NCBI GenBank assembly: GCA_021372375.1
Contig: JAJFUN010000017.1
Location: forward strand, 1 to 64,000
Origin: Pelosinus sp.
Lineage (GTDB): Bacteria > Bacillota > Negativicutes > Propionisporales > Propionisporaceae
Reading direction: 5' to 3'
DNA length: 64,000 bases
Of this stretch, positions 9,416 to 17,711 are shown one piece after another. Position numbers and translations under genes: made by a program. The notes under the pieces are model-generated. The model saw only the letters and a list, made by a program, of their open reading frames with translations. It had not been told where the DNA came from and made no database searches. Each line of letters starts with the position of its first letter. Position 1 is the stretch's first letter.

Positions 9416-11059
9416 TTATCCGCCTTTTAATATCTTCTTGGCGCTTTCATCCTGTACATCTGTAATAAAGGAAATACCAGTCTCCGCCGCTGTTTCCCGG
9501 TTAGCAGCAAAAATATCATCACGAGAAATAGCGCTGACCGAGAACTTTCTTGCCCCTGCCATAAATTGTTGCAGGCCGCCTGACAGTTTATCAGCAAGTG
9601 TCCAAACACCAATTGCCCCGTAAGGAACTCTTTTCATAGCCTCAGCGCCGACTTTGGCCTGAATATCATAGTATCCGGCAAATATCTCTTCAGGAGTAAC
9701 ACCCATTTCAGCTATGCTGCTCGGGAGTTTATCCCAGTTTCCTGCAACTTTATCCCTGCGTTCAGGATGTAATACTCCTTCAATATTAGCTCCCACAAAG
9801 GCGGGAATCATCAGCGCACGTCCCATACAAATCAATTTGCTAAAAGGCGCACCAAGCGCAAGCGCTTTAAAGATATGATCTTCTCTGGCAAGTCCTCCGG
9901 CAAGCGCAAAATCAACAACCTTTTGTCCCTTAGCTGCAAGAATATTTGCGTATTCATAAGCTTTAGCATGGAGAAGTATTGACGGCACACCCCAAGACTC
10001 CATCATATTCCACGGGCTCATCCCAGTACCGCCGCCCGCGCCGTCTATTGTAAGTAAATCAAGTTTAGCATCAGAAGCAAATTTAATGGCCATAGCAAGT
10101 GCTTCCATCCCATAAGCACCTGTTTTTAGTGAAATCTTCTTATAACCAATCTTTCTGAGGTAGGTCACACTATTTATAAAGTCTTCCTGAACCTGATTTA
10201 TCGAGCTGTATCCCGTATTGCCCAGCCGGCTGTGACGAGCGAAAGATTTAATTGCCCCATGATGATACGATTCCTGTACTTCCTCCTTGGAGGGATCTGG
10301 ATCAACCACATAACCTCTGTTTTTTAAAAATAATGCGTATTCGAGATTTACAACCTGTATCTCGCCGCCGATATCCTTGGCGCCCTGCCCCCATTTGAGC
10401 TCAATCATAACCTTGTCGCCGTACTTTTCGATTACATACTCGGCAACACCATTTCTGGTATCTTCTACATTCATCTGAACAATAATTCCCCCATACCCTT
10501 CATAGTACTTAAGGTATGTTTCAATGCGCCTGTCTAACTCAGGAGCTTTTATAATCTTACCATTTTCAATGACTGCTGCTTTATCAATCCCTACTACATT
10601 TTCACCGATAACAATCGGAAATCCTACTAAAGCTGCGCCAATTGCAAAGGACTCCCAGTACTTGGCGGCAATAAAGGTTGAACCAAGTGCCCCTGTCATA
10701 AAAGGAACACGGCATTTAGTTAAAACCTCATTACCAAAACTTGTCTCTAAACTGACATTGGGAAAGATCGCATCATCAGCAGAATTTGATATACCGTCAG
10801 GCAAGCCTTGAGCCCCATAATTGTAGCCCTGAATCCTGAGCGAATTGTATGCAACGCCTACATGAGAGGTATTAGAACTACCTGCAGTAACACACCCAAA
10901 ATCCCTTGGGTACAACATTTTCCGGCCTCGCACACTGGATAACCATGTTTCACATTTCCCCTGACAATCAGCCCGGCACAACGTACATAACCCTGATTCT
11001 GCAGGATTACCCCTGTTGACTGTACCCAATACATCGTTTGCCTTTGGCCATTGTATCAT
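9416..11059 (-). CDS. FMN-binding glutamate-synthase-domain protein
   Basis: Carries the central/FMN domain of glutamate synthase in a (beta/alpha)8 barrel, with TIDGAGGGTGMSPWNMMESWGVPS and DFALAGGLAREDHIFKALALGA as substrate and FMN-binding stretches. It resembles stand-alone archaeal-type GltB proteins, lacking the glutaminase domain. A N-terminal cluster C-x2-C-x3-C-x3-C (longest-frame numbering 28, 31, 35, 39) may bind iron-sulfur or zinc. The longest frame starts at 11068, but that ATG touches the AGGAGG; the ATG at 11059, 10 bases downstream of it, is the better start (547 residues). No small subunit (GltD) is nearby, so electron donor and true reaction are unknown. Monocistronic, with its own terminator. 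Confidence 0.85.
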   Translation of the reverse strand: MIQWPKANDVLGTVNRGNPAESGLCTLCRADCQGKCETWLSSVRGRKMLYPRDFGCVTAGSSNTSHVGVAYNSLRIQGYNYGAQGLPDGISNSADDAIFPNVSLETSFGNEVLTKCRVPFMTGALGSTFIAAKYWESFAIGAALVGFPIVIGENVVGIDKAAVIENGKIIKAPELDRRIETYLKYYEGYGGIIVQMNVEDTRNGVAEYVIEKYGDKVMIELKWGQGAKDIGGEIQVVNLEYALFLKNRGYVVDPDPSKEEVQESYHHGAIKSFARHSRLGNTGYSSINQVQEDFINSVTYLRKIGYKKISLKTGAYGMEALAMAIKFASDAKLDLLTIDGAGGGTGMSPWNMMESWGVPSILLHAKAYEYANILAAKGQKVVDFALAGGLAREDHIFKALALGAPFSKLICMGRALMIPAFVGANIEGVLHPERRDKVAGNWDKLPSSIAEMGVTPEEIFAGYYDIQAKVGAEAMKRVPYGAIGVWTLADKLSGGLQQFMAGARKFSVSAISRDDIFAANRETAAETGISFITDVQDESAKKILKGG

Positions 11060-11208
11060 AATTATCATACCTCCTGACTAAACTCTGCATTTATTCTTAA
11101 AACATCGTAATAATCCGGTTTGGTAAAATATTACTTGTATACATGTCAAAGGGATAAGTTATTAAATGTCGAATATTAACATATAGCAGAGAGATGGAGT
11201 GATAACGG

Positions 11209-12264
11209 ATGAATAAGCCTACCGGAACTACAAACGTTAATAAATGCCACTTTTTTAATATATGTACAGGCAAGACAAATCATGAACAATTAAATGAGCA
11301 GCTTCACTTTCTCCAGACCATACTTGACTCAATACCAAGCCCCATTTTCTATAAAGATAAAACCGGCGTGTACAGAGGATGCAATACCGCGTTTGAAACT
11401 TACATAGGCCTTGACAGAACAAACCTTATCGGTAAATCAGTCTTTGATATCTCTCCTCAGCCATTAGCACAAAAATATTTTGAAATGGATAACGAACTCT
11501 TCGACAACCGCGGCTGCCAGATCTATGAAAGTAAAGTAAAATATGCGGACGGCAGTATCCATGATGTTATTTTTAATAAAGCTACCTACGCGAACACTTC
11601 AGGCGAACTTGCCGGACTTGTCGGCACAATGTTTGATGTAAGCAAGCACAAAGCGACAGAACTGGCCTTAAAAGAAACTACAGAAAAACTCAGTCTTATA
11701 CTCAGCCAAACCGTGCAGGCCATGTCTGCCATCGCCGAGGTCAGAGATATCTATACCGCTGGACATCAAAAGAGAGTAGCTGACCTTTCCTATGCTATCG
11801 CCTCTGAACTAGGCCTCCCTGCCCAAACAATTAAAGCCATCAAAACAGCGGCCTTACTTCACGATCTCGGCAAAATATCTATTCCCTCAGAGATACTAAC
11901 AAAACCAGGCAAGTTGTCTTTTCATGAATTTGAACTTGTCAAAGACCATGCTCAACTTGGCTATGAAATTCTTAAATCTATAGATTTTCCCTATCCGCTT
12001 GCCGAAATTGTCCGTCAGCACCACGAACGCATTGACGGTTCAGGTTATCCGCAGGGGCTGAGCGGCGAAAAAATATTGTTAGAAGCCCGGGTAATAGCCG
12101 TAGCGGACGTGGTAGAAGCAATATCCTCGCATCGCCCATACAGGCCGGCGCTAGGAATAGATACAGCGATAGCAGAAATTAAACGTCTGCAAGGAATAGC
12201 ATTTGATGCCAAAGTAGTATCAGCCTGCCTAAGGGTATTTGACAAAGGATATTCACTTGGCTAA
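11209..12264 (+). CDS. PAS + HD-GYP domain phosphodiesterase-like protein
   Basis: 351 residues. A PAS domain covers about residues 27-150 (LDSIPSPIFYKDKTGVYRGC, then FDISPQPLAQKY and VGTMFDVSKHK). A HD-GYP domain covers ~170-345, with metal ligands H-D at 218-219 (ALLHDLGKISIP), H271-H272 and the DGSGYPQGL loop at 276-284. HD-GYP proteins hydrolyse cyclic di-GMP or related dinucleotides; here a PAS sensor probably tunes the activity. There is no membrane segment, so it is cytoplasmic. ATG 11209 after GGAG. Stand-alone gene ending in a strong terminator shared with the convergent GGGtGRT gene. Confidence 0.9.
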   Translation: MNKPTGTTNVNKCHFFNICTGKTNHEQLNEQLHFLQTILDSIPSPIFYKDKTGVYRGCNTAFETYIGLDRTNLIGKSVFDISPQPLAQKYFEMDNELFDNRGCQIYESKVKYADGSIHDVIFNKATYANTSGELAGLVGTMFDVSKHKATELALKETTEKLSLILSQTVQAMSAIAEVRDIYTAGHQKRVADLSYAIASELGLPAQTIKAIKTAALLHDLGKISIPSEILTKPGKLSFHEFELVKDHAQLGYEILKSIDFPYPLAEIVRQHHERIDGSGYPQGLSGEKILLEARVIAVADVVEAISSHRPYRPALGIDTAIAEIKRLQGIAFDAKVVSACLRVFDKGYSLG

Positions 12265-12266
12265 AT

Positions 12267-12303
12267 AAAAAGGCTCCGTAAGCAAATGCTTACGGAGCCT
12301 TTT
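12267..12303. terminator. bidirectional terminator
   Basis: 17-bp perfect stem (AAAAGGCTCCGTAAGCA / TGCTTACGGAGCCTTTT) between the convergent HD-GYP and GGGtGRT genes. Confidence 0.93.
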
Positions 12304-12314
12304 ATTACTTATTA

Positions 12315-13313
12315 TTATTTGCTGGCTTCTTCAATCGCAACTGCTACAGCTACGCTGGCACCGACCATTGGGTTGTTGCCCATACCGATGAGGCCCATCA
12401 TTTCAACGTGGGCCGGAACAGAAGAGGAACCGGCAAACTGAGCATCTGAATGCATTCTGCCCATAGTGTCTGTCATGCCATAAGAAGCAGGACCTGCTGC
12501 CATGTTATCAGGATGCAGCGTTCTGCCTGTACCGCCGCCAGAGGCAACAGAGAAATACTTTTTGCCTTTTTCGGCAGCTTCCTTTTTGTAAGTACCAGCA
12601 ACCGGATGCTGGAAGCGGGTCGGGTTGGTTGAGTTACCGGTAATGGAAACGTCAACATCCTCTTTGAACATGATGGCTACGCCTTCTTGCACATCGTCAG
12701 CACCGTAGCAGCGAACATTAGCGCGTTCGCCATTAGAATACTTAGTTTCTTTTACTACTGATAATTTATTAGTATAGTAGTCATACTGTGTTTGCACATA
12801 AGTAAAACCGTTGATGCGGGAAATAATCTGCGCAGCATCTTTACCAAGGCCATTGAGGATAACTTGCAAAGGTGCGGTTCTAACTTTATTGGCAGATCTA
12901 ACAATTCCAATGGCCCCTTCAGCGGCAGCAAAGGATTCGTGACCTGCTAAAAAGGCAAAGCATTTGGTTTCTTCTCTTAAGAGCATTGCTGCCAGGTTGC
13001 CATGACCGATACCTACTTTACGGCTGTCGGCAACAGAGCCGGGAATACAGAAGGCCTGCAGTCCTTGACCAAGTGTTTCAGCGGCATCAGCTGCTTTGGT
13101 ATTGCCTTTTTTAATGGCAATAGCTGCGCCCAGCGTATAAGCCCAGCAGGCGTTTTCAAAACAAATGGGCTGAATGCCTTTTACAATACTATGTACGTCA
13201 ATGCCTTTAGCATCGCAAATTGCTTTGGCATCATCCAGCGATTTGATATCATACTTTTTCAATACTTCATTAATACCGTCTATACGGCGTTCATAGCCTT
13301 CAAACGTTGTCAT
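12315..13313 (-). CDS. GGGtGRT protein (uncharacterised family)
   Basis: 332-residue soluble protein carrying the eponymous motif at residues 259-265 (SVASGGGTGRTLHP), followed by a glycine- and methionine-rich C-terminus (AHVEMMGLIGMGNNPMVGAS). The family has no established biochemical role. It is commonly encoded next to a NifU-like scaffold, as here: the gene follows the scaffold by 21 bases and the pair forms one transcription unit. The ATG at 13313 follows GGGAGG. The unit begins with a fluoride riboswitch, which suggests synthesis is raised when fluoride is present. No TM or signal peptide. Family membership is firm; function is unknown. Confidence 0.92.
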   Translation of the reverse strand: MTTFEGYERRIDGINEVLKKYDIKSLDDAKAICDAKGIDVHSIVKGIQPICFENACWAYTLGAAIAIKKGNTKAADAAETLGQGLQAFCIPGSVADSRKVGIGHGNLAAMLLREETKCFAFLAGHESFAAAEGAIGIVRSANKVRTAPLQVILNGLGKDAAQIISRINGFTYVQTQYDYYTNKLSVVKETKYSNGERANVRCYGADDVQEGVAIMFKEDVDVSITGNSTNPTRFQHPVAGTYKKEAAEKGKKYFSVASGGGTGRTLHPDNMAAGPASYGMTDTMGRMHSDAQFAGSSSVPAHVEMMGLIGMGNNPMVGASVAVAVAIEEASK

Positions 13314-13334
13314 TATTCCTCATCCTCCCTATGA

Positions 13335-14027
13335 TTACTCGTGTCTTGGATTGATTACTTTCGCGGCTTCATCAAAGCGGCCATATTTGCCTGTGGCTTT
13401 TTTAACAGCTTCGTTAGCATCCATTCCCTTTTCAATCATTTCCATCATTTTGCCGAGATGCACAAACTGATAGCCGATGATTTCACTATTTTCATCAAGG
13501 GCAATACGAGTAACATATCCTTCAGCGAGCTCGAGATATCTTGGTCCTTTTTCCAAAGTACCAAACATTGTGCCAACCTGGCTTCTAAGACCTTTACCCA
13601 AATCTTCGAGGCCAGCACCAATCGGTAGTCCACCTTCAGAAAAAGCCGTCTGGCTGCGGCCATAAACGATCTGCAAAAATAGCTCGCGCATGGCTGTATT
13701 AATTGCGTCACATACTAAGTCAGTATTTAACGCTTCTAGGATTGTTTTACCAGGGAGAATTTCTGAGGCCATCGCTGCAGAATGAGTCATACCTGAACAG
13801 CCAAGGGTTTCAACAAGTGCTTCTTGAATAACACCATCTTTAATATTCAAGGTAAGCTTACAGGCACCCTGCTGCGGAGCGCACCAGCCAACACCATGTG
13901 TCAAGCCATTTACCTCTTTAATTTCTTTTACCTTGGTCCATTTTCCTTCCTGCGGAATAGGAGCAGATCCATGGTTTGCCCCTTTGGCAACCTTGCACAT
14001 TGACATAACTTCAGTTGAATAAATCAT
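13335..14027 (-). CDS. NifU/IscU-like iron-sulfur scaffold-family protein
   Basis: 230 residues from the ATG at 14027, which follows GAGGAG by 7 bases. An upstream in-frame extension to 14102 runs through the riboswitch and terminator and is not coding. The N-terminal ~110 residues resemble the NifU_N/IscU fold, with cysteines at 11, 49, 56, 77 (ETLGCSGMTHSAAMAS) and 106. The C-terminal half is specific to the group paired with GGGtGRT proteins. It may hold or deliver an Fe-S cluster, but the cysteine pattern is not that of classical IscU, and no cysteine desulfurase is nearby. First gene of the fluoride-riboswitch operon. Confidence 0.88.
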   Translation of the reverse strand: MIYSTEVMSMCKVAKGANHGSAPIPQEGKWTKVKEIKEVNGLTHGVGWCAPQQGACKLTLNIKDGVIQEALVETLGCSGMTHSAAMASEILPGKTILEALNTDLVCDAINTAMRELFLQIVYGRSQTAFSEGGLPIGAGLEDLGKGLRSQVGTMFGTLEKGPRYLELAEGYVTRIALDENSEIIGYQFVHLGKMMEMIEKGMDANEAVKKATGKYGRFDEAAKVINPRHE

Positions 14028-14049
14028 CTTTTCTCTCCTCTCTGCTAAA

Positions 14050-14137
14050 AAACAAAAAACTCCTACTAGCACGACACTAGTAGGAGTCATCACCGCTAGC
14101 AAACGGATATATAGCGAACCCCATCGCCTATAGGTAT
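14050..14137 (-). promoter_or_regulatory. fluoride riboswitch (crcB RNA) with terminator
   Basis: The minus strand reads TATAGGCGATGGGGTTCGC..., then GATGACTCCTAC, the near-invariant parts of the crcB/fluoride aptamer. The layout matches the Bacillus cereus crcB RNA almost base for base (TATAGGCGATGGAGTTCGCC, TAATGACTCCTAC). GGGGT can pair with ACTCC through one G-U. The expression platform is an intrinsic terminator, stem 14059-14069/14077-14087 (ACTCCTACTAG/CTAGTAGGAGT) plus T run. Its 5' arm ACTCCTAC overlaps the aptamer, so fluoride binding should prevent termination. It controls the NifU-like and GGGtGRT genes, not crcB/fluc or a CLC-F exporter. Confidence 0.94.
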
Positions 14138-14143
14138 ACCCAT

Positions 14144-14173
14144 ATTATAGCAATCAAGACCGAACAAGGTCAA
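14144..14173 (-). promoter_or_regulatory. sigma-A promoter of the fluoride-riboswitch operon
   Basis: TTGACC (14168-14173), 18-bp spacer, TATAAT (14144-14149). Transcription would begin a few bases before the aptamer. Confidence 0.85.
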
Positions 14174-14240
14174 GCGTAACCGCAAATTTTTATATGTATA
14201 CATTACCCCTGCCTTTTGTCTTATCTCTTTCTTATTAGAA

Positions 14241-14576
14241 CTACTTTTGTTTGGGAATCACAATACTGTCTGTCATTAATTGGCTGCCTTCTAAGGGAAC
14301 CTGCCTAAATATTTCATCATGAGAATTATGATCTTTTACAGGGCTATTACTCAAGGCCTTACGATAGTGAATAAAAGCGCCTTTTGTTCCACATTCCGGA
14401 CAATACGTATTATCACTCCGATGCCGGTTAGCCTTCCAGGAAAACAAATTAAAATGCAGCCCGCAGCTCTGACAAATAAACCCGTTGACAAATACTCCCT
14501 CTCGCTCTTTTTCCTTAACCCCCACTGGCTTAGTTTCAGGCACACTCACTAGTTGATTTTCTTGCTTTACAGTCAT
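14241..14576 (-). CDS. small zinc-ribbon protein, function unknown
   Basis: 111 residues with two CxxC pairs at 35/38 and 59/62 (FICQSCGLHFN and YCPECGTKG), the spacing of a single zinc ribbon, flanked by hydrophilic and probably disordered ends. The ATG at 14576 lies 7 bases after GAGGAGG. No TM. It could be a nucleic-acid-binding or protein-binding ribbon, but I do not recognise a named family. It stands alone between the fluoride operon and the Mg transporter operon. Confidence 0.8.
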   Translation of the reverse strand: MTVKQENQLVSVPETKPVGVKEKEREGVFVNGFICQSCGLHFNLFSWKANRHRSDNTYCPECGTKGAFIHYRKALSNSPVKDHNSHDEIFRQVPLEGSQLMTDSIVIPKQK

Positions 14577-14745
14577 AATCTAACCTCCTCAAAAGATAAT
14601 CACTTTCTTTGCGCTTAGGGTAGCTAGAATCTACAATACTATAATCACTATTTAGTCACTTTTTAATTATTTCCTGCTGACCTTGCTGAAATTCTTACAT
14701 TTCTCTCCAATAAACACCGTGCCTGTTTTTGTTTCAATTAAAATA

Positions 14746-14787
14746 ACAAGGAAGCCTTTCACCGTTTTCAGCAAAAAGCTTCCTTGT
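14746..14787 (-). terminator. terminator of the M-box operon
   Basis: 10-bp stem ACAAGGAAGC/GCTTCCTTGT just past the Nramp-related gene, followed by TATTTT on the minus strand. Confidence 0.85.
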
Positions 14788-14796
14788 GTTCTATTT

Positions 14797-16074
14797 TTAT
14801 CTTACCCTGAAAAATTCTAATAACCACTGCATAAAATCCGGAACAAAGGTAGAGATAAGCAGCATAACGGTCAAAACAATCAATACAACAGTAAATATCC
14901 AGGCCACAACATTATACCATTTTGAATTGGCGTATTTCCCCATGATATTAACGTTGCTGGCGATAAGCACCATAAATATAAGAATAGGCGGTAATAATAC
15001 ACCGTTAACAACCTGTGAGGCCAGCATAATTTTATATAACGAAAGATCCGGCCATAACACCAGGCCCGCCCCGAGGACAATCAAGGCTGTATATAACCCA
15101 TAGAAGATAGGCGCCTCTTCGTAGGATTTGCTAACGCCGCGTTCAAAGCCCAAGGCTTCACACACAGCATAGGCGGTGCTGAGCGGCAGTACAAAAGCAG
15201 CCAGCATCGATGCCCCGAGTAGACCAAAAGCAAACAACATAGAGGCATATTGACCAGCCAGTGGCGCTAAGGCCATCGCCGCATCCTTCGCTGTTTCAAT
15301 CGAGACATCATTTACATACAAGGTAGCGGCTGTGGCTACGATAATAAAAAAGGCAATTAGGCCGGTAAAAAAGGAGCCGATCAGCACATCCCACCGTGTA
15401 TAAATATAATCTTTGGCAGTAATTCCTTTATCAACTACCGAAGCCTGCACATAGAATTGCCCCCATGGCGTAATCGTCGTACCGATAACCCCGATGGCCA
15501 TCATTAGGAACTCGGCATCAGCGGAAAAGCTAGGGGTAATCGAGGCTTTCATGACTTCACCCCAGGGCGGATTAACCATTATACCAGACACTACATAACT
15601 AAAAAAGGTTAAACATAGTACAAAAAATATTTTTTCAGTTCGTTCATAACTGGCCTTCAGCACCAGCCACCAGACTAAAAGCCCTGCCAGCGGCACTGAA
15701 ATATATTTACTAACGCCAAAAATCTCAAAGCTTGTGGCAATACCGGAAAACTCGGAGGCTGTTGTGCCCAAGTTGGCTACCAAGAGAACAATCATGGCAA
15801 AAAATGTCCACTTTACACCATACTGCTCCCGAATCAAATCAGATAAGCCGCGGCCTGTCACCGCCCCAGTCCTGGCGGAAATCTCTTGCGCTACAGCCAG
15901 GCACACGGTACTAACGAACATGGTAAATAACAGTGCATAACCGTATTTGGCCCCAGCAGCAGCATATGTTGCAATACCGCCTGCATCGTTATCGGCAAAA
16001 GCAGTAACAATCCCTGGTCCCATAACTGCAAAAAACAAACCAAACCGTTTCCAAAAACTATTAAGCGTATTCAT
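14797..16074 (-). CDS. Nramp-related divalent metal (probably Mg2+) transporter
   Basis: 425-residue membrane protein with about 11 TM helices of the Nramp/LeuT fold. The two metal-binding motifs deviate from Mn/Fe Nramps: TM1 has DAGG (residues 30-33) where DPGN is usual, and TM6 has ITPWGQ where the MPH methionine is expected. Loss of the soft methionine ligand is a known trait of Nramp-related Mg2+ transporters (NRMT). The start chosen is ATG 16074, one base after the stop of the upstream gene (TAATATG) and 7 bases after GGGGG; a longer frame to 16125 overlaps that gene. The M-box and the MgtE-N/CBS partner also point to Mg2+ rather than Mn2+ or Fe2+. Confidence 0.88.
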   Translation of the reverse strand: MNTLNSFWKRFGLFFAVMGPGIVTAFADNDAGGIATYAAAGAKYGYALLFTMFVSTVCLAVAQEISARTGAVTGRGLSDLIREQYGVKWTFFAMIVLLVANLGTTASEFSGIATSFEIFGVSKYISVPLAGLLVWWLVLKASYERTEKIFFVLCLTFFSYVVSGIMVNPPWGEVMKASITPSFSADAEFLMMAIGVIGTTITPWGQFYVQASVVDKGITAKDYIYTRWDVLIGSFFTGLIAFFIIVATAATLYVNDVSIETAKDAAMALAPLAGQYASMLFAFGLLGASMLAAFVLPLSTAYAVCEALGFERGVSKSYEEAPIFYGLYTALIVLGAGLVLWPDLSLYKIMLASQVVNGVLLPPILIFMVLIASNVNIMGKYANSKWYNVVAWIFTVVLIVLTVMLLISTFVPDFMQWLLEFFRVR

Positions 16075-16075
16075 A

Positions 16076-17365
16076 TTAGTGCCCCCGTCCTGCCCACTGG
16101 GTAATGTTAAACCATGCATACCCATCAGACCTAGTACGTTCCGGTATCAATATATACAAAATATCATCAACCGTAATAATCCCCTGCATCACTTGCTCGT
16201 CATCAACCACCGGCACAGCCAAAAGGCCGTATTTTCTAAATACGTCGGCAACTTTAGCATGATCATCATCAGGCTGAACAGTTACCACTTTGGTATTCAT
16301 CAGTTCTCCTAAAGTTGCCTCAGGCGAAGCCACAATGAGTTCACGCAGCGATAATACCCCCTGCAGATGTTCTGCTTCATCGGTAATAAAGAGATAATAA
16401 ATAGTCTCGGCGGCCGGCGCTAATTTTCTAAGGCGGTTAATCGCCTGGTCAGCGGTAAGAAGGCTTGAGAAACCGATAAACTCAGTTGTCATAAGCGCGC
16501 CTGCTGTATCCTCTTCATACTGCATGAGTTCGCGAACTTCTTCAGCATCGTCTGTTTCCATGGCTTGCAAGAGTTCTTCTGATTTTTCATCAGAGAGTTC
16601 CCCTAAAATATCTGCTGCTTCATCAGGCGGCAGATCCTCTAAGAGATCAGAGGCCCGTTCGGTATCAAGCTGCTCAATAATCTCGACTTGCGTGTCAAGA
16701 TCCATTTCCGCCAAGGCATCTATTGCCTGCTGATCATCTAAGTTATCAATAAAGTCAGCCCGATGGCGATAGTCAATTTCTTCAATTAAATCCGCAATAT
16801 CAGCCGGATGCAATTTCTCAAACTGCTGTTTATCCCGATTGAGCTGAAGGTTTGATGTTCTTTTTTCCAGCGGCTTCATATATTGCAGTCCGAGCAGCTT
16901 GTTTTCAAACCGCTTAAATAAAAATTCTAGTCCCAGCCGCCGAAACAATCCGCGAATTCCGGTATCAACCGCCACTAAAACCATGGCGCTTTCCCCCGCC
17001 TGAGAAATCCAGGAGAGTGTAATATCATTGACCCGCACCAGTTTTGAGCCCTGCAAATCAATAATTTGTTTATCTAACAACCATTTACTAATATATATTT
17101 CTTTTTCGAGCAAAGGCACGGTATGCTTAGCATCAAAGGTTATATTGAGGCGTATGCCTTTTTCGTCGCAGCCGGCAATAAACCGTACCGGAATGAGCTG
17201 CGGCAGTTTTCGGGCATACTTTAAGCCCACTACCACAGGCGAAACTCCATCCCAGCGTACTGCCATATCCTTAACCCAGCCAATCCGGCAATTTCCCGCA
17301 TCATAAATGGGTTTACCAAGAAGCTGGCTGAAATAATATTCACCTAAAATCTTTACGGCATGCAT
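16076..17365 (-). CDS. soluble PRC-barrel / MgtE-N / CBS-pair protein
   Basis: 429 residues. A PRC-barrel-like region is at ~1-80 (LLGKPIYDAGNCRIGWVKDM) and a second beta region follows to ~165. The MgtE N-terminal superhelical domain spans ~175-280 (LHPADIADLIEEID ... LPPDEAADILGEL), and two CBS motifs ~285-410 (GALMTTEFIGFSS ... LAVPVVDDEQVMQGIITVDD). The MgtE TM channel domain is absent. In MgtE the N/CBS part is the cytosolic Mg2+ sensor that gates the pore; here it likely plays that role for the Nramp-related transporter encoded one base downstream. ATG 17365 with AAGGAG upstream. Confidence 0.9.
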   Translation of the reverse strand: MHAVKILGEYYFSQLLGKPIYDAGNCRIGWVKDMAVRWDGVSPVVVGLKYARKLPQLIPVRFIAGCDEKGIRLNITFDAKHTVPLLEKEIYISKWLLDKQIIDLQGSKLVRVNDITLSWISQAGESAMVLVAVDTGIRGLFRRLGLEFLFKRFENKLLGLQYMKPLEKRTSNLQLNRDKQQFEKLHPADIADLIEEIDYRHRADFIDNLDDQQAIDALAEMDLDTQVEIIEQLDTERASDLLEDLPPDEAADILGELSDEKSEELLQAMETDDAEEVRELMQYEEDTAGALMTTEFIGFSSLLTADQAINRLRKLAPAAETIYYLFITDEAEHLQGVLSLRELIVASPEATLGELMNTKVVTVQPDDDHAKVADVFRKYGLLAVPVVDDEQVMQGIITVDDILYILIPERTRSDGYAWFNITQWAGRGH

Positions 17366-17369
17366 AGTA

Positions 17370-17453
17370 TCACTCCTTTTTCTTTGGATTCCGGCCGCTA
17401 TCTGCCAGTTTAACTACTATGTTGTTATTATCTCGCTCAGGGCCATCATCCAT
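17370..17453 (-). CDS. 27-residue ORF between the M-box and the MgtE-N/CBS gene
   Basis: ATG 17453 preceded by AGGAGGTGAGCGCC, one of the strongest ribosome sites in the window, encodes MDDGPERDNNNIVVKLADSG followed by RNPKKKE and a TGA at 17370. The TGA lies 4 bases before the next start codon and overlaps that gene's ribosome site, so translation is probably coupled. It is charged, without TM or Cys. It could be a small regulatory subunit or a leader peptide; no homologue comes to mind. Confidence 0.6.
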   Translation of the reverse strand: MDDGPERDNNNIVVKLADSGRNPKKKE

Positions 17454-17479
17454 GGCGCTCACCTCCTAGTATAAGATAT

Positions 17480-17506
17480 TAAAAAGACCTTCCAAATGGA
17501 AGGTCG
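17480..17506 (-). terminator. terminator in the M-box expression platform
   Basis: GACCTTCC-AAAT-GGAAGGTC hairpin followed by TTTTTAATA on the minus strand, between the M-box and the first ORF. It would act as the OFF state of the riboswitch. Confidence 0.8.
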
Positions 17507-17519
17507 TACTGCTTAAAAG

Positions 17520-17692
17520 CAATAAAAAAACAAACCTCCCTCTCGTTTGAGCTTTAGCACTGCACAACGTAGAGTCTTACTCAGCCACCTTAGATAAAAC
17601 CTTAAACCGGTAATAACTGTTCTACCCATTGGCGTCTTTCGACGTTTCCGGGCAGTGGCCTGTATTTGTGCAGGAGCCTCACCTAACGGGAT
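17520..17692 (-). promoter_or_regulatory. M-box (ykoK leader) magnesium riboswitch
   Basis: The minus strand carries the conserved M-box blocks in order: GTTAGGTGAGGCTCCT, GGCCACTGCCCGG, AACGTCGAAAGACGCC followed by AATGGGT, CTAAGGTGGCTGAG, and GCTAAAGCTCAAACGAGAGG. M-boxes fold on Mg2+ and shut off Mg2+ transporter genes; a terminator follows at 17480-17506. The downstream genes, MgtE-N/CBS and Nramp-related, fit a Mg2+ regulon. Confidence 0.95.
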
Positions 17693-17711
17693 GCTATTAA
17701 ATTCATCTATA

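Noticed and set aside
14028-14102. Hydrophobic N-terminal extension of the NifU-like protein
   Set aside because: It translates the riboswitch terminator and aptamer; the real start at 14027 has its own GAGGAG.
14797-16125. MntH (Mn2+/Fe2+ importer), with start at 16125
   Set aside because: The DPGN and MPH metal motifs are changed, the operon is under an M-box, and the longer start overlaps the upstream gene without a ribosome site.
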